This document shows positions 1 through 5,610 of a stretch of 27,122 nucleotides of DNA, in pieces. The number at the start of each line of letters is the position of its first letter. The stretch's first letter is position 1. A program made the position numbers and the translations under genes. The notes below the pieces were generated by a model that worked only from the letters and a program-made list of their open reading frames with translations, did not search any database and was not told where the DNA came from. Source of the DNA: a virus. The stretch covers positions 1-27,122 of the IMG/VR virus record IMGVR_UViG_3300042691_032598; one strand, written 5' to 3'.

Positions 1-613
1 AACCATAAGCAAAGTCAGTTCTTGCTCCATGATGACCCCAACGAATCCACTTACTTGCAAGACGCATGTAATGAGTAATAGACCCACCTGGAGTCTTCAT
101 ATAAGGTTCAATCATCTTCCAATCACCTTCATGCAACATGTAGTCAAGTTGTGCATCCAGTGAAGAAGGATTAGCACCAATACGAGCAGAATGTCTTCCA
201 AGTCCATAGAAACGAGGAGCATTGGTCCATTGGATAAGACCATATCCCCCACCACAGTTAGGATAGGAAGTTCTAGCACCACCTTCGCAAATATTAGGAA
301 CGAAGGTAGACTCTTGTCGGATATTGCCCATAATGGTAGCTAGGGCGTTTTTGTCAGTAATACCACGCTTCTGGAGGAAATCCAGAGTTCGTGATTCATT
401 AGTATTGCATCCTTTACAAACTAATCGTTTTACTTTAGGTTTTTCGGGAACAACCTCTTTGGTCTCTGTCTCTTGTGTATGACCTTCAGGAACAATTGCG
501 AAAGGCGGTTGTTGTACTGAAGATGTTGCCATACTCGGTGCTGGCAGTGTTGCCGCTGATGTTGCAACCGCACCTAGAAGAGCTACGGTCACATTTGTTA
601 GGTTTTTAAGCAT
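1..613 (-). CDS. Secreted phage-tail-lysozyme-like protein (partial, C-terminus off window)
   Basis: The frame stays open from an ATG at 613 to the window edge (204 codons). Residues 1-29 look like a Sec signal peptide: MLKN, a hydrophobic run VTVALLGAVATSA, then small residues with possible cleavage near PSMA. A Pro/Glu-rich linker follows (about 30-60) with a CKGC pair. From about 70 there is a lysozyme-like domain with IMGNIRQES (candidate catalytic Glu) and GGGYGLIQWTNAPRF, the pattern of the phage tail lysozyme family (Phage_lysozyme2). It would cleave peptidoglycan in the periplasm or as a virion part. A sigma70-type promoter and a structured leader lie upstream, so expression may be early, which is unusual for a cell-wall enzyme. 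The domain call is from motif memory; the C-terminus is unseen. Confidence 0.75.
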   Translation of the reverse strand, partial: MLKNLTNVTVALLGAVATSAATLPAPSMATSSVQQPPFAIVPEGHTQETETKEVVPEKPKVKRLVCKGCNTNESRTLDFLQKRGITDKNALATIMGNIRQESTFVPNICEGGARTSYPNCGGGYGLIQWTNAPRFYGLGRHSARIGANPSSLDAQLDYMLHEGDWKMIEPYMKTPGGSITHYMRLASKWIRWGHHGARTDFAYG

Positions 614-743
614 TAATTTTAATTGAATTCGGCATCCGTATAGAAAGGGGGTACACCCTTTTCTCAAAGGGCACTTTCCACGGCTCTAAGTGTCACGGTC
701 ACAGACTCATAACGAATACTCCGCTCATAACGGAGATTTTTTC
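614..743 (-). promoter_or_regulatory. Structured 5' leader of the secreted lysozyme-like gene
   Basis: About 130 nt between the predicted promoter and the ATG at 613 hold several possible RNA hairpins in the minus-strand transcript. One is CTCCG/CGGAG (719-723 with 731-735). Another pairs cccttt 656-661 with aaaggg 666-671, but the same cccttt can instead pair with aaaggg 644-649, so the two hairpins exclude each other. A direct repeat ctcataacg occurs at 706-714 and 724-732. No clear Shine-Dalgarno sequence precedes the ATG. It does not match a riboswitch class that I recognise. Confidence 0.4.
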
Positions 744-772
744 ATAATAAGTTAATATTTAGGATTTGTCAA
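744..772 (-). promoter_or_regulatory. Sigma70-type promoter (TTGACA, 17 bp, TATTAT)
   Basis: On the minus strand TTGACA (772-767) is followed by exactly 17 bp and TATTAT (749-744). It points at the secreted lysozyme-like gene starting at 613. A late-type CTAAATA (762-756) lies inside the spacer, so the site could serve both early and late. The late promoter of the plus-strand genes begins only 27 bp away, making this a divergent regulatory region. Confidence 0.7.
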
Positions 773-790
773 GTGTTCCAGTTTGGAAAG

Positions 791-826
791 TGTCTCAAGA
801 TAAATATTATGTTATGCCTTGAGACA
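791..826 (+). promoter_or_regulatory. Late promoter GATAAATA inside a 9-bp perfect inverted repeat
   Basis: The T4-like late motif GATAAATA lies at 799-806. It is flanked by a perfect 9-bp inverted repeat, TGTCTCAAG (791-799) and CTTGAGACA (818-826), and the start codon of the next ORF is at 828. A transcript beginning upstream would fold the hairpin against the start codon. A transcript beginning at the late promoter (start expected near 812) would lack the 5' arm. Confidence 0.65.
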
Positions 827-827
827 A

Positions 828-941
828 ATGGCAAAATCCGCAAACAAGGGTAAAAAAGGTTCTGCTGGTGGAAAGCAGTCCAAACAAAATTCTGGTAATG
901 CGACTGCTAAAAAAGCAAAAAATGGTGGTAAGAAAAAGTGA
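828..941 (+). CDS. Tiny highly basic Lys/Gly/Ser/Asn protein (37 aa)
   Basis: ATG at 828 directly follows the hairpin/late promoter; the stop TGA is at 939-941. The product is low in complexity (MAKSANKGKKGSAGG at the start, GGKKK at the end), with about one third lysine and no acidic residues. Such a peptide would bind nucleic acid or acidic proteins non-specifically; a role as a DNA- or capsid-associated peptide is only a guess. The next gene starts 6 nt after the stop and has a GAGG that overlaps this gene's end, so the two are probably co-translated from the same late message. I do not recognise a named family. Confidence 0.55.
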   Translation: MAKSANKGKKGSAGGKQSKQNSGNATAKKAKNGGKKK

Positions 942-947
942 GGATGT

Positions 948-1142
948 ATGCCAAGGGAATTCAATACTCCTCATAGAGAACCTTGGAACGCGCCTATACA
1001 TAATATTCTAAAGGCAATAGATAATCACACTCAAGAGTACTTCAAGAGTGGTGATATTTGGCATTTAGAAAAAGCGGATATGTTGAGAAACTATCTACAC
1101 GAACTTAAGACTTGGATACATAAAACAGAAGGAAGGTTATGA
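948..1142 (+). CDS. Conserved-looking small hypothetical protein (64 aa)
   Basis: The start at 948 follows a GAGG at 940-943 with short spacing. The protein begins MPREFNTPHREPWNAPIH and then forms a predicted helical stretch (ILKAIDNHTQEYF, LEKADMLRNYLHELKTWIH). It is rich in His and Trp, soluble, and has no signal or membrane segment. The stop TGA at 1140-1142 overlaps the ATG of the next gene by the ATGA arrangement, so the two are translationally coupled. Codon use and the tight overlap support a real gene; the function is unknown. Confidence 0.65.
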   Translation: MPREFNTPHREPWNAPIHNILKAIDNHTQEYFKSGDIWHLEKADMLRNYLHELKTWIHKTEGRL

Positions 1143-1267
1143 GTGAAGTTGTTTGGAGTGTAAATATATTGTTGGGTGTTGGTCTCATAGGAGTTATTTG
1201 GTGTATCTACAAAATTCTTATCTGGGATAATGAAGAAAAAGATTCTTCCGATACTCATCCTCATTAG
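1139..1267 (+). CDS. Tiny single-pass membrane protein (42 aa)
   Basis: The ATG at 1139 overlaps the previous stop (ATGA). The protein has a short polar start (MSEVVWSVN), one hydrophobic helix of about 20 residues (ILLGVGLIGVIWCIYKILIW) and an acidic tail DNEEKDSSDTHPH. It is probably an inner-membrane peptide with its acidic end in the cytoplasm. Its size would fit a host-takeover or lysis-accessory membrane peptide, but nothing in the sequence decides this. Confidence 0.6.
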   Translation: MSEVVWSVNILLGVGLIGVIWCIYKILIWDNEEKDSSDTHPH

Positions 1268-1409
1268 ATTACTGTCTAATGATGGTTTTTTTAATGAAAA
1301 TAGGAACATCAAAATAAAACAACAACCGCCGGAAGTTCGTTCGGCAATTCGTAGAACCTGGAAAAGAGGTAAGAAAAATGTATCAGTACAAAATAAAAAA
1401 GATCAATAG
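1230..1409 (+). CDS. Overlapping small basic protein with hydrophobic N-terminus (59 aa)
   Basis: An ATG at 1230 opens a frame to TAG at 1407-1409. It overlaps the end of the membrane peptide gene by 38 nt and the start of the nuclease gene by 32 nt, in different frames. The N-terminus MKKKILPILILI looks like a short signal or membrane anchor. The rest is basic and ends in QQPPEVRSAIRRTWKRGKKN followed by a polar tail. Without this ORF the 110 nt between 1267 and 1378 would be empty, which is unusual in this compact genome. No Shine-Dalgarno is clear, so this is a moderate call. Confidence 0.45.
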   Translation: MKKKILPILILIRLLSNDGFFNENRNIKIKQQPPEVRSAIRRTWKRGKKNVSVQNKKDQ

Positions 1410-1716
1410 AGTCATAGATGGTGACACTGTTGATCTAGATATTGATTTAGGTTTTGATATTACAATCTCCCATAGAGTTCGTCTCAAAGATATTAATGCT
1501 CCCGAAACTAGAACTAAAGATTTAGAAGAGAAAACAAGAGGTTTAGCAGCAAAGGTATGGTTAGAAGAACAACTCTCCCGTGAAGGTGAGTGGATCATTG
1601 AGACCTACAAAGAGGACAAGTATGGAAGAATACTTGGCACTCTTTATCTTGTAGGTGATTCAACCACAATTAATGATTGGATGATGAATGAAGGTATTGC
1701 CGAACCTTATTCGTAA
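1378..1716 (+). CDS. Staphylococcal-nuclease-like (thermonuclease) protein
   Basis: A 112-aa protein with the SNase OB-fold signature: VIDGDTVDLDID (residues 12-23), RVRLKDINAPETR with Arg35 and Glu43 as the expected catalytic pair, and KYGRILGTLYL with Arg84 as the second catalytic Arg. Family members hydrolyse DNA or RNA with Ca2+. The length fits a minimal SNase domain with no signal peptide, so it would act in the cytoplasm, perhaps in host DNA degradation or nucleotide recycling. AGAGGT about 10 nt upstream supports the start. The 3' end overlaps the convergent gene on the other strand by 10 nt. Confidence 0.85.
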   Translation: MYQYKIKKINRVIDGDTVDLDIDLGFDITISHRVRLKDINAPETRTKDLEEKTRGLAAKVWLEEQLSREGEWIIETYKEDKYGRILGTLYLVGDSTTINDWMMNEGIAEPYS

Positions 1717-2843
1717 AAGTCAACAGCACCAAAATCATCAGGATAATCAGGAACCTGAAAATCAATAACAAGTGAAGAAATCTGGGGATCATCAAAATTT
1801 ACATTATCATCAAAAGATGGAATGTCTTCATGCCAGTGAGCTCCTGGATTTTCGCTCACGAATCTATCAACATAAGATCCAATTGAATCTTGATCATTTT
1901 CAGCATTATTATGGTCGAGCGAATTACCTGGAGCATCTTGGTCTCCGTTTCCGAATCCATTATTTCCTCCCTTTTCAGGTTTTCCTCCACCTCCTCCATT
2001 ATCATTATCATTTTGAGGATTGTTACCCTGTCCTCCATCGTTCTTTGAATCTCCTGGCGGTTGATTAGTTTCTGGATCTTGTCCATCTTGATGATTTCCT
2101 TTACCAGCATTGTCAGATGCTCCAGTTTCTCCGTCCCAAGGTGAATTACCAACTTCCTTATCATTACCAGGATTTCCTTTGCCAGGATCTTCGGGATCTT
2201 CAGGGTCTTCGGGATCCTCTGGATCTTCAGGGTCTTCGGGATCTTCAGGGTCTTCGGGATCCTCTGGATCTTCAGGGTCTTCAGGGTCTTCAGGGTCTTC
2301 AGGGTCTTCGGGATCTTCAGGGTCTTCGGGATCTTCAGGGTCTTCGGGATCCTCTGGATCTTCAGGGTCTTCGGGGTCTTCGGGAGGATCAACTGGTGGA
2401 ACGGGGGGGTCTGCAGGCGGTTCTTGTTCTGGTAAATCATCAACAATAACGCTATCGTCAACAATATCCCCACTCCCAAAAGATATAGTATTAGGATCAA
2501 AAGAGATGTCATTTTTTTCAACTGGAGTGATGTCTATTCCATAAGATTTAAATGCTTCTGCTGGGGTAATGTTTCTTAAGATCACATTATCTCCAGAAGA
2601 TCCATAAGATTCCAATGCTGGATTAGAAAAATCAATTCCTGCAGTAACTTCAACTTCACCAACGTTACTTGATGGAGCAGTTTCTATTGGAGTATTATCT
2701 ATACCCTCACCTACTGGCGTGTATCCACCAGGAAAACGAGTAGCAGCATTAGGATCATGTGGTATTTGATCCTGAGATTGCTGACTCGTCTTGAGTGTTT
2801 CTTCACCTTGTAATGCTAATTGCTCTTCCATAATTTTACCCAT
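1707..2843 (-). CDS. Acidic protein with 22 Glu-Asp-Pro repeats
   Basis: A 378-aa, strongly acidic protein. Residues 1-150 are non-repetitive with a Pro-rich end. Residues 155-220 are 22 uninterrupted E-D-P triplets. Residues 221-330 are Gly/Asn/Asp/Pro-rich and probably disordered. The last 50 residues (about 330-378) are acidic with more hydrophobic positions (VDRFVSENPGAHWHEDIP). The EDP tract should form an extended, negatively charged rod-like linker. A virion appendage, calcium-binding spacer or cell-surface-directed protein are possibilities; I recognise no catalytic domain. It is the last gene of the lysis-gene unit and its stop overlaps the nuclease gene tail to tail. Start is uncertain: the ATG at 2831 (MEEQ) is an alternative, and neither has a good ribosome site. 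Confidence 0.75.
   Translation of the reverse strand: MGKIMEEQLALQGEETLKTSQQSQDQIPHDPNAATRFPGGYTPVGEGIDNTPIETAPSSNVGEVEVTAGIDFSNPALESYGSSGDNVILRNITPAEAFKSYGIDITPVEKNDISFDPNTISFGSGDIVDDSVIVDDLPEQEPPADPPVPPVDPPEDPEDPEDPEDPEDPEDPEDPEDPEDPEDPEDPEDPEDPEDPEDPEDPEDPEDPEDPEDPEDPEDPGKGNPGNDKEVGNSPWDGETGASDNAGKGNHQDGQDPETNQPPGDSKNDGGQGNNPQNDNDNGGGGGKPEKGGNNGFGNGDQDAPGNSLDHNNAENDQDSIGSYVDRFVSENPGAHWHEDIPSFDDNVNFDDPQISSLVIDFQVPDYPDDFGAVDFYE
2184..2381 (-). repeat. 22 x 9-bp tandem repeat (EDP codons)
   Basis: The 198 bp are 22 perfect-length 9-bp units coding Glu-Asp-Pro. Units vary only at synonymous positions (gtc/atc for Asp, ttc/ctc for Glu, agg/ggg/tgg for Pro on the plus strand). A 27-bp super-unit (agg gtc ttc, ggg atc ctc, tgg atc ttc) recurs three times (units 3-5, 8-10, 18-20), which indicates past slippage or unequal recombination. 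Confidence 0.95.
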
Positions 2844-2849
2844 ATAAAT

Positions 2850-3356
2850 CTATTTATTTTGCCAAAGTTTTCCTTCAGAAATTCTCCTTCTCATTAATCC
2901 CAGTTCTACATTAGTCCCAGGATTACGATAGAGTTTTAATGCTTCAGGTACTTTAGACCATTCCTTATTTTTTAGAACCCCTGTTATCGTATTAAAGTCA
3001 GGGCTTCCGTAAAAATGAGCGCCAAGATTATAAGCAAAGCTAAGAATTGCGCCTTGTTGATTTTCATTCATCTCTCCCCAATAAGGAATTTTTTGTAGTG
3101 CAGGAAGAAATTCAGTTTTAAGTTGTTGTTCTAATAAGAGGTTTGCACTTTGAATATCTATCTTATCCTTAATATTAAATGGTTTCCCATCAAAGTTTTT
3201 AGTACTTCCCCATCCAATTGTTATAGGAAGATTTCCAGTTAGAGGATCATAGTATGCGGTAGAACTAAAGTCTTCAAATTCTTTAATTAAAAAGACACCA
3301 CTTTGAGGAATTTGTGATGTCGTTTCTACTTTTTTGCGTGGAAAATTCGACCCCAA
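2850..3356 (-). CDS. GH24 lysozyme (endolysin muramidase), probably made only as a frameshift fusion
   Basis: The lysozyme domain shows the GH24 pattern: LIKEFED with the catalytic Glu, AYYD nine residues later, then ITIGWG, and near the end GLMRRRISEGKLW, typical of phage lysozymes. It would cut the glycan strand of peptidoglycan during lysis. The frame contains no ATG or GTG before the domain; the only possible initiator is TTG at 3356, inside the upstream peptidase gene and without a ribosome site. The frame is -1 relative to the peptidase frame, and a slippery A AAA AAG plus stem-loop sits at the junction. Translation by -1 frameshifting would give a 393-aa peptidase-lysozyme with the lysozyme catalytic residues at about E253, D262 and T271. 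A homopolymer sequencing error is the alternative. Confidence 0.85.
   Translation of the reverse strand: MGSNFPRKKVETTSQIPQSGVFLIKEFEDFSSTAYYDPLTGNLPITIGWGSTKNFDGKPFNIKDKIDIQSANLLLEQQLKTEFLPALQKIPYWGEMNENQQGAILSFAYNLGAHFYGSPDFNTITGVLKNKEWSKVPEALKLYRNPGTNVELGLMRRRISEGKLWQNK
3294..3335 (-). promoter_or_regulatory. Predicted programmed -1 ribosomal frameshift signal
   Basis: Reading the minus strand: the slippery heptamer A AAA AAG (3335-3329) is in the correct phase (GCA AAA AAG) and is followed at once by the zero-frame stop TAG (3328-3326). A 7-nt spacer (3328-3322) leads to an 8-bp stem GACATCAC/GTGGTGTC (3321-3314 with 3301-3294, one G-U pair) with a 12-nt loop. The -1 frame after slippage is exactly the lysozyme frame. 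The slip site has the same GCA AAA AAG context as E. coli dnaX. Confidence 0.75.
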
Positions 3357-4030
3357 CCAGTCTTATCCTTTGTACTTTCTAACCAACGATATTGAAGATC
3401 TGATCTCTTATAAACTGCACCTTTACCATTTGTTACTGCACCCGTATATCCATCATTTAGAGAACCATATGGATCATTTACAACGTAGTCACTTCCTTTC
3501 TTACCGACCACTACACACATGTGCCCACCAGTAGGAGCAGATAAAGTGCCACGGTGAAGAATACCGATAACAACGGGTCTCCCAGCAGCAAGCTCACGAT
3601 CAAGATCAGAAAACCCAAGATTATACCTAAACTCAGACTTAAGTCCATAAGAAGCAAGAACACTGGTTTGAACTGAATGATCAGTCGTGTCCCCAGTTGC
3701 GAGAACTTTTTTAAGGTAGGCATCATCGCCCTTTTCTCCTGGAAGTGTGCCCGGTTTAAAGTACTCAAGGCACATTGCACAGGAAGAAGAATTACAAGTT
3801 CTATCTGGTTGAGTATAGTTATCTACCTGAGGAAAATAAGGAACGTTTAGAATTCCTGGTTGTTCAGGAGGTGCTTGTTTAGTTCTAAAAATACTAACCC
3901 AAACACTAGAGTCATCCATTAACTCAGGTGCTTTAGCAAGTAAATCCTTTTCAAGTTGCTCTACTGCTGCAACATGATTTGGATTTTTTTCATCATAATA
4001 TTGAAAAAAATTATGAAGATCAATCTGCAT
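3326..4030 (-). CDS. C39-like (papain-fold) cysteine peptidase, N-terminal half of a bifunctional endolysin
   Basis: A 234-aa protein with the Peptidase_C39_2 arrangement: ILNVPYFPQVDNY (about 60-72), a Cys region TCNSSSCAMCLEYF with Cys79 in the catalytic position, GGHMCVVVG with His170, and VVNDPYG with Asp186. Such domains cleave peptides, including peptidoglycan cross-bridges. Residues 1-55 are helical and polar with no signal peptide, so a holin would be needed to reach the wall. It stops at TAG directly after a slippery heptamer, with a GH24 lysozyme in the -1 frame, so two products (peptidase alone and peptidase-lysozyme) are expected. Its ATG overlaps the previous small ORF by 11 nt. 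Confidence 0.8.
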   Translation of the reverse strand: MQIDLHNFFQYYDEKNPNHVAAVEQLEKDLLAKAPELMDDSSVWVSIFRTKQAPPEQPGILNVPYFPQVDNYTQPDRTCNSSSCAMCLEYFKPGTLPGEKGDDAYLKKVLATGDTTDHSVQTSVLASYGLKSEFRYNLGFSDLDRELAAGRPVVIGILHRGTLSAPTGGHMCVVVGKKGSDYVVNDPYGSLNDGYTGAVTNGKGAVYKRSDLQYRWLESTKDKTGWGRIFHAKK

Positions 4031-4217
4031 CTTTTTCGTCTCCTAAGTATTCAAGTGAAAAAACATCATGTTCGGGAATATCGGGATCCATCCATTCATT
4101 AAACTCTGCCTGAATTGCATGAGCGTCCTCAATACTCTTATTTTCACACAAGGTATGTATGCGGTCAATTGCCCAATCGTGAGAATTTCTAAGAGTCTGT
4201 TCCAGTAGCGTCATCAT
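4020..4217 (-). CDS. Small acidic hypothetical protein (65 aa)
   Basis: The start is set at ATG 4217 (MMTLLEQTLRNSHDW). A longer reading in the same frame to 4283 lies wholly inside the upstream gene and is less likely. The product is acidic and helical: IHTLCENKSIEDAHAIQAEF, then acidic EWMDPDIPEHD and an ending GDEKDAD. It has no membrane segment. It overlaps the upstream gene by 29 nt and the peptidase gene by 11 nt, so it is translated from the same late message as the lysis genes. Function unknown. Confidence 0.6.
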   Translation of the reverse strand: MMTLLEQTLRNSHDWAIDRIHTLCENKSIEDAHAIQAEFNEWMDPDIPEHDVFSLEYLGDEKDAD

Positions 4218-4632
4218 AATAATCTTTTCGAAAATATCTAGAGAGAATATTGCTATTGTAGTACGCTGGAACTCCAGAGTCAAGTGATTCAGTCAGTACA
4301 TTATTTAGAAAAAGTTGTCTTGTTTCCTCAAAGTTACATTTACCTTTGGTCTTATGAAGACTTATAATGTCTCTACCGAAGAACTCTTTGCCATATTTAA
4401 TTACATCTTCCTTTAGTTCAGGGCAAGAACCATAATAATTTTTCCAATCAGATTCTGACTTTACTTTTCTCTTCTTTCCTTTTGGGGTTCTGAATTGCCA
4501 AAAGTACTTCCTTCCCAAATATTTCCGATTCGTTGTAGAGCAAGAAATGAGATATACAAAACCAAAATAATCTTGAATATGAGAAGACTCAAAAACTTCT
4601 CCATTATATTTCCAAGGGTTCTCATAGCTCAT
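4189..4632 (-). CDS. GIY-YIG-like (Seg-like) putative endonuclease
   Basis: A 147-aa protein with a degenerate GIY-YIG-type start: FGFVYLISCSTTNRKYLGRKY (YLI and YLG in place of GIY and YIG, about residues 24-44). The basic KGKKRKVKSESDWKNYYGS and the block ELKEDVIKYGKEFFGRDI are typical of a small family widespread in T4-like phages. The Glu/Cys/Asn segment KGKCNFEETRQLFLNNVLTE may supply the metal-binding Glu. No homing-type DNA-binding modules (NUMOD) follow, so it is probably a phage housekeeping nuclease rather than a mobile one. It is the first gene after a terminator/promoter relay and a late promoter GATAAATA 23 nt upstream. Confidence 0.65.
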   Translation of the reverse strand: MSYENPWKYNGEVFESSHIQDYFGFVYLISCSTTNRKYLGRKYFWQFRTPKGKKRKVKSESDWKNYYGSCPELKEDVIKYGKEFFGRDIISLHKTKGKCNFEETRQLFLNNVLTESLDSGVPAYYNSNILSRYFRKDYYDDATGTDS

Positions 4633-4654
4633 ATAAAGTAATCTTATGAGCTAT

Positions 4655-4662
4655 TATTTATC
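4655..4662 (-). promoter_or_regulatory. Late promoter GATAAATA
   Basis: A T4-like late motif on the minus strand, 22 nt upstream of the ATG at 4632. It would start the late message for the GIY-YIG-like protein, the small acidic ORF, the lysis genes and the EDP-repeat protein. Confidence 0.6.
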
Positions 4663-4680
4663 TTCAACGGAGACAAACCT

Positions 4681-4709
4681 AGTCTAGCAATAAAAAAGCA
4701 CCTCGTCAA
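4681..4709 (-). promoter_or_regulatory. Weak sigma70-like promoter overlapping a terminator
   Basis: TTGACG (4709-4704) lies in the terminator loop and arm and is followed after exactly 17 bp by TAGACT (4686-4681). The spacer contains the terminator T-tract. The layout copies the much stronger composite element at 26752-26802. Confidence 0.4.
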
Positions 4710-4719
4710 GAGGTGCTTT
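4695..4719 (-). terminator. Intrinsic terminator of the 6839-4744 late unit
   Basis: A perfect 10-bp stem AAAGCACCTC/GAGGTGCTTT (4719-4710 with 4704-4695) has a 5-nt loop. On the minus strand it is followed by more T (TTTTTT counting the arm), then ATTG. It lies 25 nt beyond the stop of the gene ending at 4744. Confidence 0.85.
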
Positions 4720-4743
4720 GAGTTATGTTAGAATACTTAAGTT

Positions 4744-5610
4744 TTATGGTCTTCTTTTATTAATCATTTGTTGATTCTTTTCAGGACCAACACTTAAAAA
4801 ATCTTTAACTGGTTTAGCAACTACATTTAGACCTTTGGCAATACTACCGACCGCTTTTTTTTCCTGCTCTGGAGTTTGATTGGCAGGTTTTAAAACAGTG
4901 TTAATAGCGTTAGCAGCACCAGTTACTATGCCAGAACCTTCAACAATACTTTTAATAGTTTCATCATCCATTTCCATCATCACATAAAGAGCTTCGTCTA
5001 AGGTCTCTACATGCCCCGCTGAGGTTAGGTATTCTAGTACTAAGTCGAATGCATCCATCTTTTCCTCCTTTGTAATAAGTGGTCTTGGTGCTGGCATAGG
5101 TGCAGATCCACCAGACTGAGCTGCCCTAAGAATTTCTCTCTGAGATTTTGTTCCAACCTTGTCGATCATTGCCTTATTTGCTAAAGCCCAGGTTGTTAAA
5201 TCTTTTGTTCTATCTCCCGTTTGCATAGATACTGAACGAGTAGGTGTTGGGCGAGCAGCAGATGGTCGAGCAGCTGGTGCTGGAGCAGCTGGACGGGCAG
5301 ATGGTACTGCTGGAGCAGCTGGACGGGCAGATGGTGCTGCTGGAGCAGCTGGACTGGTAGGTGTGGAAGATTGTGCTCTTGGAGCTTGAGATCCAGAATT
5401 AGATCTCCCAGGTGCTGGTTTTGGTTTTAAGGAGGAAATATCTTTTTTGATTTGTTCCGTTCCTCTCATTCTTCCATATCTTTCAATCTCAGTCTTAAGA
5501 CCCTCAGATCCTAAATCTTTCGAATCAACTGGATACCATTTACCATTTACAATATATCCCGGTTTTCCACCTTTAGGAGCAAAAACTGCCTTTTCGTAAA
5601 TTATTTCCAT
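4744..5610 (-). CDS. Probable virion protein with Ala/Pro-rich linker (288 aa)
   Basis: Residues 1-60 form a compact basic domain (KGGKPGYIVNGKWYPVDSKD). Residues 62-125 are an Ala/Pro/Ser/Arg-rich linker with near repeats of AAPSARPAAPA. Residues 185-222 carry KMDAFDLVLEYLTSAGHVET followed by LDEALYVMMEM and DDETI, a helical block that I recall from many small cyanophage virion-associated proteins. The C-terminus is helical and basic. The ATG at 5610 shares one base with the stop of the upstream gene, so translation is coupled. It is the last gene before a strong terminator. A scaffold or internal-core role is plausible but not shown. Confidence 0.7.
   Translation of the reverse strand: MEIIYEKAVFAPKGGKPGYIVNGKWYPVDSKDLGSEGLKTEIERYGRMRGTEQIKKDISSLKPKPAPGRSNSGSQAPRAQSSTPTSPAAPAAPSARPAAPAVPSARPAAPAPAARPSAARPTPTRSVSMQTGDRTKDLTTWALANKAMIDKVGTKSQREILRAAQSGGSAPMPAPRPLITKEEKMDAFDLVLEYLTSAGHVETLDEALYVMMEMDDETIKSIVEGSGIVTGAANAINTVLKPANQTPEQEKKAVGSIAKGLNVVAKPVKDFLSVGPEKNQQMINKRRP

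Noticed and set aside
614-743. Cyanophage glutamine riboswitch or downstream-peptide RNA
   Set aside because: The conserved sequence blocks that I know for these motifs are not visible; only generic hairpins are.
2184-2381. CRISPR-like array
   Set aside because: Units are contiguous 9-bp codons with no spacers; it is a protein-coding repeat.
1772-2544. Long ORFs opposite or shifted in the EDP-repeat gene, including one made of Ser-Gly repeats on the plus strand
   Set aside because: They arise from the 9-bp repeat, which is open in every phase. They have no start signals and the EDP frame fits the flanking non-repeat protein.
2851-2858. AATAAATA as late promoter for the EDP-repeat gene
   Set aside because: It ends too close to the ATG at 2843 to give a usable leader, and it lies in the end of the lysozyme gene; chance in AT-rich DNA is likely.
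3354-3356. TTG as an independent lysozyme start
   Set aside because: No ribosome site, inside the peptidase gene, and the encoded first residues are not lysozyme-like; the frameshift explains the frame better.
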